Part shown: positions 17,152 through 25,347 of the stretch, piece by piece
How the letters are laid out: each line of letters begins with the position of its first letter
Numbering within the stretch: the first letter of the stretch is position 1
DNA from: Clostridium sp. CX1
GTDB taxonomy: Bacteria > Bacillota > Clostridia > Clostridiales > Clostridiaceae
Direction of reading: 5' to 3'
NCBI RefSeq assembly: GCF_025398335.1
Contig: NZ_JAODOO010000006.1
Span: 1-64,000, forward strand
DNA: 64,000 nucleotides
Translations under genes and position numbers: made by a program
Notes under the pieces: generated by a model
Told to the model about the DNA's origin: nothing
Seen by the model: only the letters and a program-made list of their open reading frames with translations
Database searches by the model: none

Positions 17152-18246
17152 TCACCTTTCTTTTTTAGACTTAACGAAAGTAATTATACCTAGTAATAAT
17201 GGCGTTACTATTTGAAGTGGTATATGTATATATTTAGGCACTAGTTCTAAACCTATTTGGATATGTTCTGAGTAATTAGATGCCATTTTTAAAGAACTAA
17301 TGAGAATAGCAGCACAAACAGGAATTATTATTATCCTATAATTCTTAAACCTAAATATATCTTGTAATCCTATTACCACAGCATAGGCAAAAACTGCAAT
17401 TTTTACAAATCCATTAATAATTAATATCAGCACTACAATTGAGTCTAAACGAGTTACAAATTCTCCAATTTCTACTTTTTCTAAGGTCTCCAAAAGAGGA
17501 AAGTTAGACATACCAGCTCTTCTAGGGCCGAGGACACTAATATTCACTGCAGTAATGAAGCTTAACAGTAATCCGCTGAAAATTATGGAATAAGCTCCAT
17601 ATTTTATACCAGCCTTTGGTTTATTTAAATTATAAAAAAACATTGTAAATACAATAGTTTCACCAAAGGGAAATGTTATGGTCAAAGGAAATGCTGTAGC
17701 AAAAATCGGCTTCAACCCATTTTCTAATATCGGTAAAAGATTCTTAATTTCAGGGTTAGCACCACTTATAACTAAAACTACAAGCAGCAGGGTAAGAAGG
17801 AAGATTACTATAAACAATATTTCAGTTGTTCTTGCTAAAACCTCAATTCCTAAATAACAGCTGTAACCGACAACTATTATAATAATAAAACTGACTGCAG
17901 ATAAAGGTGTTCCTTCTAAAATACTAGTTATAACAAGCTCAGTAAAATCTCTTAGTACTCTTGCAGAAATATAACCAAAATATAAAATATAAACAACTGC
18001 AACAAAACCTCCTAAGTACCTACCTAACAGCTTCTTGATAATACTGGTGAAAGGTAAATTGCAATTTTTAAAATAAATATAAAAATATAATATAAATAAT
18101 GTCAATCCACCGATCATCCCCAAAAGGATAGCTATCCATGCATCCTGTTTTGCCTTCATTCCTAATCCTACAACTACTGCACTGCCTTGCTGAAATAATA
18201 CCATCATGGCAAATAGCTGTCTTAAGCTAATTTTGTATTTTGTCAT
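17152..18246 (-). CDS. Germinant receptor B subunit (GerAB family), second copy
   Basis: A 364-residue GerAB-family membrane protein with about ten hydrophobic segments. Its N-terminus (ISLRQLFAMMVLFQQGSAVVVGLGMKAKQDAWIA) keeps the family K-Q-D-A-W-I motif but differs clearly from the other two B copies in the operon, so it probably recognises a different germinant or works with a different partner. It starts 39 bp after the first B gene, with a good AAAGGAG ribosome site. Confidence 0.88.
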   Translation of the reverse strand: MTKYKISLRQLFAMMVLFQQGSAVVVGLGMKAKQDAWIAILLGMIGGLTLFILYFYIYFKNCNLPFTSIIKKLLGRYLGGFVAVVYILYFGYISARVLRDFTELVITSILEGTPLSAVSFIIIIVVGYSCYLGIEVLARTTEILFIVIFLLTLLLVVLVISGANPEIKNLLPILENGLKPIFATAFPLTITFPFGETIVFTMFFYNLNKPKAGIKYGAYSIIFSGLLLSFITAVNISVLGPRRAGMSNFPLLETLEKVEIGEFVTRLDSIVVLILIINGFVKIAVFAYAVVIGLQDIFRFKNYRIIIIPVCAAILISSLKMASNYSEHIQIGLELVPKYIHIPLQIVTPLLLGIITFVKSKKER

Positions 18247-18285
18247 AGATAGCGCTCCTTTACCTTTTGTTTGTATAGAATATAC

Positions 18286-19380
18286 TTAGGTCTTCTTACC
18301 TTTTATTTTACCAACTACCAAAAGCAGTAATGGAATAACTAATCCATTTGTAAGTGCGTAAGCTACCCAGGTTGTAGTATTCCATTGAAGGGCATAGGCA
18401 CTGTTTGGAAACCTAATTTCTGTAAGAATAATTACTATGATACCTAAAGGTATAGTTAAAGCCTTATAATCCTTTAAGTCTAGCAATTGGGCCAATGCTA
18501 TCAATGCTCCATAGAAGTACAATACTGTATTGAAAAAAATTGAAATTACCCACACCATGGCTATTATTGCTTCTATTCTCTCAACAAATTCACCTATACT
18601 TATCATCTTCGCTAATGCGTAAGTAGAGTATAGGTTTCTAGAGGCCACATTAGCTCCCATTACCAGCACTGTTGCTAGTATTATAGTTTCAAATAATAAT
18701 CCTGCAAGTATCATACCAGTGAAAAAGGATTTTTTCGCATTCTCTACATTGTTAACAAAGGCAGGAAAAATCATCAAAAAAGCCACAAATGTAAGTGAAA
18801 TAAAACTTTGATAAAATAATGCTCCTCTAGCTATAGGTTTTATGCCCACTTCCAGTATAGGCATTAGATTTCTAACTTCTATTGAAGGAGATACAAGTAT
18901 GGTTAGAATCACAATGCCACCTACCGCCCAGGGATATAGAACTTCCGCTGTTCTTGCTAATACTTCTATACCAAGCCTACTTGCAAAAATTACAACAGTC
19001 ATAAAAAGTATATTTGTGGCTAATTGTGGTGTTTCAGTTATAATCTGTGTAGAAATAAAATCGCCCTCAATCCAAAGAAAGGCGGAAGTGTTAAGTATTA
19101 GAAACAAAATAAACCAAAAGGATATCAATGTGCCAAAAATCTTACCAAGTAGTTTTCTAGAATATTGAACTATGGTCATTCCCTTAAACATCATTCCTAA
19201 AGCCGTGTAGAGTTTCATAAGTGCTAATCCAATTATTAACCCAATAATGCCAACAATCCAAACCTCTTGTTTTGCCTCCATCATTAAGGCCCCTGGTGCA
19301 TTTATTACAGCTGTGCCTATAAAATTTAACATTACTAAGACCTTAATTTGGTGTTCACTAATACTTCCACTTTCTAGCAT
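18286..19380 (-). CDS. Germinant receptor B subunit (GerAB family), first copy
   Basis: A 364-residue GerAB-family permease-like protein with about ten hydrophobic segments. The N-terminal block SEHQIKVLVMLNFIGTAVINAPGAL and the RLGIEVLARTAEVLYPWAVGG segment are shared with the third copy (RLGIEVVTRSAEVLYPWAIAG). B subunits bind the small-molecule germinant in characterised receptors. The start has GAGGAAATATA before ATG. It follows the small D-like protein by 36 bp. Confidence 0.88.
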   Translation of the reverse strand: MLESGSISEHQIKVLVMLNFIGTAVINAPGALMMEAKQEVWIVGIIGLIIGLALMKLYTALGMMFKGMTIVQYSRKLLGKIFGTLISFWFILFLILNTSAFLWIEGDFISTQIITETPQLATNILFMTVVIFASRLGIEVLARTAEVLYPWAVGGIVILTILVSPSIEVRNLMPILEVGIKPIARGALFYQSFISLTFVAFLMIFPAFVNNVENAKKSFFTGMILAGLLFETIILATVLVMGANVASRNLYSTYALAKMISIGEFVERIEAIIAMVWVISIFFNTVLYFYGALIALAQLLDLKDYKALTIPLGIIVIILTEIRFPNSAYALQWNTTTWVAYALTNGLVIPLLLLVVGKIKGKKT

Positions 19381-19416
19381 TATATTTCCTCGTTTCTAAA
19401 TTTAAAATACTGATTT

Positions 19417-19650
19417 CTATTTAAATATATTGCTTACAATTTTAATTATAGGACTGTATATAATTGTTAATAAATCAAAAGGATTAGGTATATTCATGTT
19501 TAAACCTTTTGCTATACTTAAGGACATTGAAATAAAAAGCAGTACAAAAAAAACCTTTAACTCTTTCTTTAGTCCTTTTTTTATCAGTGCTGGAACCTCT
19601 ATCAATATGATAACTACAGTTAGTAGCAGTATAAGTAAAACTATTTTCAT
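19417..19650 (-). CDS. Small two-helix membrane protein, germinant-receptor D-type
   Basis: A 77-residue protein with two hydrophobic helices (about 2-20 and 33-52) joined by a lysine-rich loop (KKGLKKELK), ending in a short amphipathic tail. It sits five bases after the C-subunit gene and before the first B gene, in the middle of the operon. Some ger operons in Bacillus and Clostridium carry such a small two-TM D protein that modulates receptor activity; size, topology and position all fit. Sequence conservation in this group is low, so the assignment rests mostly on context. Confidence 0.7.
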   Translation of the reverse strand: MKIVLLILLLTVVIILIEVPALIKKGLKKELKVFFVLLFISMSLSIAKGLNMNIPNPFDLLTIIYSPIIKIVSNIFK

Positions 19651-19655
19651 ATTCC

Positions 19656-20855
19656 TTACTCCTTAATTTCCCCTGGAATAGGTTTTGTTGTAGTTCCAAT
19701 TTGTTTAATAGTTACTGTCGTATTTATATCTACAGATAAATCTTTAAATTTATTATTCCAATTTCTCTCAACTTTTTTCCATTCTTTAGGGTTGCTTCTA
19801 CGAATAGCTTCTCCAAAGCCAAATATGTCACTCTGAAACTCTTTTTGCGCTCTCTCTATCACCTCCTTCATGTTTTTTTCCATATTCTTTTCTGTTTCCG
19901 CTTCTAATTTTCTTATATTTTCTGTCTTTGTTACATCTACAGTACTTTGTACATCTCCCACATTTCCCGATGCTTTAAAATCTATATATATCTTGGGTTT
20001 ACCATTTTCAACCTTTCCTTTTACTGAGGACTTTGAATTCTTAATTTCAATACCTACGTTACCACCTTCAGGACTATTAACGGTAACAACTGTGCTTTTA
20101 ATCTTTCCTGTTATCTGGTTATACCCTATGCCCTCTTTTTCACTTAACCATCCAATTAATTTATCTTTTTTAAATACCCCTATGTTGTCTATGGCCAAAG
20201 TTGCAGGGGGTTGGGAGTTTTTTATATTCTCATTTGTGCTGCCAATTTCTAAATTTCCCTTTACTAATACCCCATTCATCACCGCGTCTCTTCCCTTACT
20301 ACTAATACTATTTATTAATTCATCTAACTTGACAACACTAGTTGCTGCCCAAGACTGTTCTGAGCTTCTAAGAGATAAGTATATTTTATTGGCTGCAATC
20401 TTTTCAATAACGGATAATACGCTTAAAACATCTTCAGCTCTAGAATTTTTTGCCGTCAACATATATACATTGGATCTCATTTCATGATCCCTTGACAAAA
20501 AATCTAGCAGATCTTTAATGCCTTCTCTAGATACTTGTTCTCCAAATATAATTACTCTAACATGGGAAACATATATTCTTCTGGAAGTAGACAAGGTCAT
20601 TCTTCTTAAAGCTTCAAATATGCTTTTCCCCTCTGCTTTATACACAACTGAAGCCGCCCGTTGTCCAGAGGATTTTTGGCCAGCAATTTCTGATGGATTC
20701 ATAAGTTGAACGCTAACGGTGTATTTGTCACCACTTTTATCAATACCAATAGCTGTCGCAATAGAAAGTTCATTCAGCTCTCTTTTGCTCCAGCATCCCG
20801 TAAGTAGACTTGCCATTGATATGAAAATCAATATTATAGCTATCCTTCTCTTCAT
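19656..20855 (-). CDS. Germinant receptor C subunit lipoprotein (GerAC family)
   Basis: A 399-residue spore-membrane lipoprotein. The signal peptide ends in the lipobox LLTGC, followed by the family-typical WSKRELNELSIATAIGIDK. The body contains SRRIYVSHVRVIIFGEQVSREGI, and the C-terminal domain contains FGFGEAIRR-type and WNNKFKDLSVDINTTVTIKQIGT segments characteristic of Ger(x)C proteins. The C subunit is anchored on the outer face of the spore inner membrane and is required for receptor function. ATG 20855 is preferred over ATG 20861 because AAAGGGG is at proper distance only for the former. It is 51 bp after the A subunit gene. Confidence 0.92.
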   Translation of the reverse strand: MKRRIAIILIFISMASLLTGCWSKRELNELSIATAIGIDKSGDKYTVSVQLMNPSEIAGQKSSGQRAASVVYKAEGKSIFEALRRMTLSTSRRIYVSHVRVIIFGEQVSREGIKDLLDFLSRDHEMRSNVYMLTAKNSRAEDVLSVLSVIEKIAANKIYLSLRSSEQSWAATSVVKLDELINSISSKGRDAVMNGVLVKGNLEIGSTNENIKNSQPPATLAIDNIGVFKKDKLIGWLSEKEGIGYNQITGKIKSTVVTVNSPEGGNVGIEIKNSKSSVKGKVENGKPKIYIDFKASGNVGDVQSTVDVTKTENIRKLEAETEKNMEKNMKEVIERAQKEFQSDIFGFGEAIRRSNPKEWKKVERNWNNKFKDLSVDINTTVTIKQIGTTTKPIPGEIKE

Positions 20856-20906
20856 AACCATTCCCCTTTATTCAATAGGATTCTCCTACCTTTATGGTTT
20901 ACTATT

Positions 20907-22499
20907 CTACTGTTCGTCGCCTTTATCCTGTGTTTCCTTTTGTAGACTTGCACCTTCACGGACAACATCGTCTTCGTTAATTAAACGAGAACGTGTAACC
21001 ATATTTCTCCGATTAACACGAATTACTGAATCTTCCTGATCTTCTAAATTGAAAGGCCCCATAGGATATAAATAAGGAATTCCAAAGGAACGGAGACTAC
21101 AAAGGTGAAGTACCATAGTAATTAACCCTAAAGCAATTCCAAATAATCCAAAGGTAGCAGCTAAAAGCAAAAATGCAAAACGGAGCATTCTTATAGACAT
21201 TGCCATATTAAAAGATGGAGATACAAAACTGCATATAGCAGTAAAAGATACTATAATTACCATTATAGGTGATACAATTCCTGCTTCCACCGCTGCCTGC
21301 CCCAATACTAGCGCCCCTACAATAGATATAGCTGATCCGATAGCTCTTGGCATTCTAATACCTGCTTCTCTAAGAACTTCGAAGGTAACTTCCATAAGCA
21401 GAGCCTCTACAGCTGCAGGAAAAGGCACTCCTTCACGTTGGGATGCAAGACTGGTAAGCAGTGTTGTTGGAATCATCTCTGGATGAAAGGTAGTTATTGC
21501 CACATAGGTAGCTGGAACAAGTAGTGCTAGCATAAAGCAAATAAATCTGAGGATACGTATAAGAGTACTTATATCAGCTCTATTGTAATAGTCCTCGCTA
21601 GCCTGAAAAAATTGAACAAATAGTACAGGTATCAGCAAAACAAAAGGAGTTCCGTCTACTATTATTGCTATTCTCCCACTTAATAATCCTGCAGCCACTA
21701 CATCTGGCCGCTCGGTGTTATATACAGTAGGAAAAACAGTGAAGCCTTCATCCTGAATAAGCTCTTCTATATATCCACTTTCTAATATTCCGTCTATATC
21801 GATTTTATCTAATCGTGTATATAGCTCCTGAATGATTTTATCATTTGCTATACCTTTTATATAAGCAACAGCTACATCTGTTTTTGTTCTCCTTCCAATC
21901 TGCTTTGTTTCTATCCAAAGATTAGGATCTCTAATTCTCCTTCGAATAAGTGCTGTATTAGTTCTCAAAGTTTCTGTAAACCCATCCTTTGGACCTCTGA
22001 CTACGGTCTGAGAACTTGGCTCTTGTACACCACGATCTATCCATTTCTTTGAGGTTATAGAAAGGCATTGATTGAATCCGTCTATTAAAATAATAGTTTC
22101 TCCAGAAAGCAGATCTGTAAAAAGATTATCTATTTTTTCTATTACCTTTATACTAGCTACAGGAAGGTCTACTCCTTTTAGAGCATCAAAACAGTTCTGC
22201 TGATTTAGACTGTTTCCTTTTAGTCCCTCTGCTATATTTTCTAGCACATAATCTACTATGTACTCTTTATCTACCAAACCTTCTGTATAGAGCACTGCTA
22301 TCCTTACACTATTATCTGCTCCACCGGTTAGTTCTCTTATAACTATATCTGAACTGCTCCCTGTCTTCTTATTAATACTATTGATATTCTCCTGTATATT
22401 ACAACTTAACGGGTCCGCTTGAAAAACTGTATCTGATTGAATACTATTAGATGTCGACGAACTTTTACTCTTATTTATAAAATGTTTAATGATATTCAT
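20907..22499 (-). CDS. Germinant receptor A subunit (GerAA family)
   Basis: A 530-residue membrane protein of the GerA spore-germination family. A long soluble N-terminal region (1-290) contains the family segment QEPSSQTVVRGPKDGFTETLRTNTALIRRRI. The C-terminal half has about five to six membrane helices, with GVPFPAAVEALLMEVTFEVLREAGIRMPRAIGSAISIVGALVLGQAAVEAG-type conservation. A subunits assemble into an oligomeric ion channel that opens on germinant binding. ATG 22499 with AGGGG eight bases upstream is chosen over an in-frame TTG at 22505. First gene of the operon; sigma-G control is expected, but no convincing sigma-G promoter was found by eye. Confidence 0.93.
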   Translation of the reverse strand: MNIIKHFINKSKSSSTSNSIQSDTVFQADPLSCNIQENINSINKKTGSSSDIVIRELTGGADNSVRIAVLYTEGLVDKEYIVDYVLENIAEGLKGNSLNQQNCFDALKGVDLPVASIKVIEKIDNLFTDLLSGETIILIDGFNQCLSITSKKWIDRGVQEPSSQTVVRGPKDGFTETLRTNTALIRRRIRDPNLWIETKQIGRRTKTDVAVAYIKGIANDKIIQELYTRLDKIDIDGILESGYIEELIQDEGFTVFPTVYNTERPDVVAAGLLSGRIAIIVDGTPFVLLIPVLFVQFFQASEDYYNRADISTLIRILRFICFMLALLVPATYVAITTFHPEMIPTTLLTSLASQREGVPFPAAVEALLMEVTFEVLREAGIRMPRAIGSAISIVGALVLGQAAVEAGIVSPIMVIIVSFTAICSFVSPSFNMAMSIRMLRFAFLLLAATFGLFGIALGLITMVLHLCSLRSFGIPYLYPMGPFNLEDQEDSVIRVNRRNMVTRSRLINEDDVVREGASLQKETQDKGDEQ

Positions 22500-22636
22500 A
22501 GGCAAAACCCCTATTTACTTTTTTATAGTTTTTTCTAATACTAGAAGTTTTATTCAACTGGAATTTTCTTAAAAGTTGTAACCTTTTTTTACCTTCAGAA
22601 TAGTATAATAGTGTAGTTAATTTTATGGAGGTACTT

Positions 22637-23200
22637 ATGTATTATAGAAATGACAATATGGATTTTGATCAAAACTTTAATGAGGCAGTAGACGATCCTC
22701 GTAAGAAAAAACATCAAAATAAGTGCGGCTGCACAGATCATACTACTGATCATCATCATCATACTACCGACCATCACCACCACACTACTGATACTACTAC
22801 TGATAAAACTACTGACGGATTTGAAATGATGCCATTTGAAATGCAGCCAATGCATTATTCACCATGTATGCAATGTCCTATGATGCATGGACAGCAGATG
22901 ATGCAATGTCCTATGATGCATGAACATGAAAATATGCATTGCCCTATGATGCACGGACAACAGATGATGCACTGCCCTATGATGCATGATCAGCAAATAC
23001 AACCTGCTGCTATGATGCCTTGTAATATGACTCGTGAAGATTTTGATGATGTTTATGAACATGATGATGACGATATGGATAGACAGCATCATCACCATCG
23101 ACCACGCCGTCGTCGCCGTCCTCCTTACTATCCTCCTTATCCTTACTATCCTCAATATCCTTATTATCCTCATAGACCAAGACCTTGGTGGATGCGTTAA
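22637..23200 (+). CDS. His/Met/Cys-rich repeat protein, probable spore coat component
   Basis: A 187-residue, low-complexity protein. After an acidic/basic N-terminus and a KCGC motif there are His clusters alternating with TTD (about 37-55), then four exact-period 11-residue repeats beginning CPMMH (about 80-123), each encoded by 33 bp. An Asp-rich and HHHH segment follows, then an Arg run and a Tyr/Pro-rich tail (PPYYPPYPYYPQYPYYP) ending in WWMR. Tyr/Pro-rich and His-rich tails are common in clostridial and bacillar coat or exosporium proteins, and the divergent ger operon supports a spore role. The Cys-Met-Met-His repeats look suited to Cu(I) or other soft-metal binding. ATG 22637 is chosen because GGAGG lies just before it. 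Confidence 0.7.
   Translation: MYYRNDNMDFDQNFNEAVDDPRKKKHQNKCGCTDHTTDHHHHTTDHHHHTTDTTTDKTTDGFEMMPFEMQPMHYSPCMQCPMMHGQQMMQCPMMHEHENMHCPMMHGQQMMHCPMMHDQQIQPAAMMPCNMTREDFDDVYEHDDDDMDRQHHHHRPRRRRRPPYYPPYPYYPQYPYYPHRPRPWWMR
22874..23005 (+). repeat. Four tandem 33-bp repeats encoding CPMMH units
   Basis: Copies begin at 22874, 22907, 22940 and 22973 with an exact 33-bp period. Each encodes CPMMH followed by six variable residues (GQQMMQ, EHENMH, GQQMMH, DQQIQP). The strict period and partial identity of copies 1 and 3 point to recent duplication. Confidence 0.85.
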
Positions 23201-23220
23201 TAATATTTTACAACACAAAA

Positions 23221-23250
23221 ATAGAGCGGTAAGCTAATTTACCGTTCTAT
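23221..23250 (+). terminator. Terminator after the His/Met-rich gene
   Basis: ATAGAGCGGTAA pairs with TTACCGTTCTAT (one G-T pair) around a six-base loop, followed by CTTTGTATTG. The T tract is short, so termination may be moderate. Confidence 0.6.
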
Positions 23251-23324
23251 CTTTGTATTGTAAAGCACCTTAGTTATATAAAAGAATATAATATTAATGT
23301 AACCATAATTAAGGAGTGTTTAAG

Positions 23325-24491
23325 TTGCCAATTTACCTAGATAATGCATCTACCTCTTACCCAAAACCTAATGTAGTTATAGACACAATGGCTAGTTATA
23401 TGAAAAAGATAGGCGCCACCGCTGGTAGGGGAGCTTATAAAAATGCAAAAGAAACAGATAATCTCCTCTTTAATTGTCGTAAAATAATATGTAAATTATT
23501 TAACGGCAGTGACCCGAACAAGGTAATATTTACATCTAATATTACAGAATCTTTAAATCTAGTAATCACTGGTCTCTTAAGATCAGGGGATCATGTTATA
23601 GTCAGTAGTCTAGAACACAACGCCGTAAGAAGACCTTTAAAGACTTTAGAAAGAGATAAAAAAGTTCAAATTTCCATAACTGCTTGTACTACTACTGGAA
23701 TTACTGATCCTATCGACGTAGAGAAACTAATAAAACCAAATACCAAGCTTATAGTATTTACTCATGCCTCCAATGTAATAGGTACAATCCAGCCTATAAG
23801 AGAAATTGGCAAAATAGCTAAAACTCATAAAATTCCACTGCTTGTTGATTCAGCTCAAACTGCAGGCGCATACCCCATAGATGTTGTAAAAGACAACATA
23901 GACTACCTAGCTTTTACTGGTCATAAAAGTCTTTTAGGCCCTACTGGTACGGGAGGTCTCCTAATAAATTGTGATACTCGCATGTCACCGCTAAAATCTG
24001 GAGGTACCGGTGGTGATTCTAAAAATCCATATCAACCAGAGGGTTTCCCAACTAAATATGAAACAGGCACGCCAAATACAGCGGGTATTGTAGGACTTGG
24101 TGAATCCTTAAACTACCTTTCTTCCATCGGAATAGATAAAATTAGAAAAAAAGAAGAAGAACTAGTAGACTATGCTCTTAAAAGGCTAACAGAAGTAGAG
24201 GGTATAAAAATTTATGGTCCTAGGGATACAAAGAAAATAGTTGGCGTTATATCTTTTAACTTAGGCAACCTGTCTGTAGAGGAAATAGCTCGTGAACTTG
24301 ATAGTAAATATGATATTGCAGTAAGGGTTGGTCTTCACTGCGCACCAACAGCCCACACTGTTATAGATACTTTGGATAGAGGGACAGTTAGAATTGGTAT
24401 AGGATACTTTAATAGAAAGAAAGACATAGATATACTCGTAAAAGCTTTAAAAAGTATATCTATTGAAGCATCTAAAGGTAAAATATCTTAA
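23325..24491 (+). CDS. Cysteine desulfurase-family class V aminotransferase
   Basis: A 388-residue PLP enzyme of the class V aminotransferase fold. PIYLDNASTSYPKP at the N-terminus, the PLP-lysine motif FTGHKSLLGPTGTGGLL and the conserved catalytic-loop cysteine in VRVGLHCAPTAHT identify the EF2568-like cysteine desulfurase-family group. These probably release sulfur or selenium from cysteine or selenocysteine; the exact acceptor is not established. It is not next to iscU or thiI. The start is TTG 23325, since AAGGAG (23311-23316) is eight bases upstream; a GTG at 23316 overlaps the ribosome site. Single gene, ended by a very strong bidirectional terminator. Confidence 0.9.
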   Translation: MPIYLDNASTSYPKPNVVIDTMASYMKKIGATAGRGAYKNAKETDNLLFNCRKIICKLFNGSDPNKVIFTSNITESLNLVITGLLRSGDHVIVSSLEHNAVRRPLKTLERDKKVQISITACTTTGITDPIDVEKLIKPNTKLIVFTHASNVIGTIQPIREIGKIAKTHKIPLLVDSAQTAGAYPIDVVKDNIDYLAFTGHKSLLGPTGTGGLLINCDTRMSPLKSGGTGGDSKNPYQPEGFPTKYETGTPNTAGIVGLGESLNYLSSIGIDKIRKKEEELVDYALKRLTEVEGIKIYGPRDTKKIVGVISFNLGNLSVEEIARELDSKYDIAVRVGLHCAPTAHTVIDTLDRGTVRIGIGYFNRKKDIDILVKALKSISIEASKGKIS

Positions 24492-24494
24492 GAC

Positions 24495-24549
24495 AATCTT
24501 GAGCAGTAAAAAGGGCTCCAAAAGGGAGCCCTTTTTACTGCTCAAGATT
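24495..24549. terminator. Very strong bidirectional terminator
   Basis: A perfect 25-bp stem (24495-24519 with 24525-24549), five-base loop, core GGGCTCC/GGAGCCC and internal A5/T5 runs. It lies between the convergent desulfurase and L,D-transpeptidase genes and should serve both strands. Confidence 0.9.
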
Positions 24550-24557
24550 TCTGTTAG

Positions 24558-25247
24558 TTACTTATAAATCTCAACGGGAGTCTTAACAGGAGTATACTGT
24601 TTAAGTAAATTTATATCTTCATTTGTCATTGCAATACAACCATAGGTCCAATCATATTTATTTCCTCCACCATGAATTCCTACTGCCCCGCCCAGTGGAG
24701 TATTCCATGGTGGCTGCTGTTTTAACTCTATAGAATCTTTTATTTTATTATATGTAGCTTTATCTATAAGACCTTTATCAAAACCTTTTTGTGCATCCTT
24801 AGTGTTTGGATAGCTTAGTCCCATAAAATAGGTGTACTTTGTTGCTCCATTTCTAGAGCATATGTAATAGGTTCCTATTGGTGTTCTATTATCCCCCTCC
24901 TTTTCCTTATCATCCCAAGGAGATCTTCCGAGGCCTATCTTAAATCTTGCTATGAGCTTTCCATCTCCATAAAGCTCTAGCAATCTCTTTTCCTTATAAA
25001 CTTTTACTAAAGTCTTGCTTGGTGTAGTCTCCGGTTTACTAAAAAAAAGTTCAAGTTCCTGAACTTTACTTTGATTGCTATTGTATGTTTCCGTAGATTC
25101 TTTATCCTTACTGGTATTTACTTGTTTATATGATTCAATGTTTTTATTCTTTACATGTCTTTTTATAGATAATCCTGTAATAAGAGAAATTAAGACTATT
25201 CCAAACACAAAAAATAATACAGGAGAAAGATTCTTCTTTCTTTTCAA
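24558..25247 (-). CDS. L,D-transpeptidase (YkuD domain), membrane-anchored
   Basis: A 229-residue cell-envelope enzyme. A basic N-terminus and one hydrophobic segment (about 8-27) anchor it. After a Ser/Thr/Glu-rich linker, the YkuD catalytic domain spans about 95-229, with the signature HGGG...WTYGCIAM carrying the catalytic His, Gly-Cys and following residues. Such enzymes make 3-3 peptidoglycan cross-links or attach proteins to peptidoglycan; many are sporulation-associated in clostridia. The start is TTG 25247 with AGGAG seven bases upstream; the in-frame ATG at 25268 has no good ribosome site. Confidence 0.9.
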   Translation of the reverse strand: MKRKKNLSPVLFFVFGIVLISLITGLSIKRHVKNKNIESYKQVNTSKDKESTETYNSNQSKVQELELFFSKPETTPSKTLVKVYKEKRLLELYGDGKLIARFKIGLGRSPWDDKEKEGDNRTPIGTYYICSRNGATKYTYFMGLSYPNTKDAQKGFDKGLIDKATYNKIKDSIELKQQPPWNTPLGGAVGIHGGGNKYDWTYGCIAMTNEDINLLKQYTPVKTPVEIYK

Positions 25248-25300
25248 GATTATCACTCCTCTATACACATCTATATAGAAATTTTAACACAAATTACAAA

Positions 25301-25340
25301 AATGAGCCATTAAAAATTTAATTATTTTTAACAACTCATT
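25301..25340 (-). terminator. Terminator of the GGDEF-EAL gene
   Basis: AATGAG (25301-25306) pairs with CTCATT (25335-25340), with an inner TTAAAAAT/ATTTTTAA helix. On the minus strand it runs into TTTTTG. AT-rich, moderate strength. Confidence 0.55.
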
Positions 25341-25347
25341 AAACATT

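Noticed and set aside
19870-20487. 205-codon open frame antisense to the GerAC gene
   Set aside because: It lacks a ribosome site and motifs; GerAC is well supported by its lipobox and family blocks.
22859-23218. Open frame on the minus strand opposite the His/Met-rich gene
   Set aside because: It has no ribosome site, and it exists only because the repetitive CAT/ATG-rich sense strand is open in several frames. The plus-strand gene has GGAGG, a start and a terminator.
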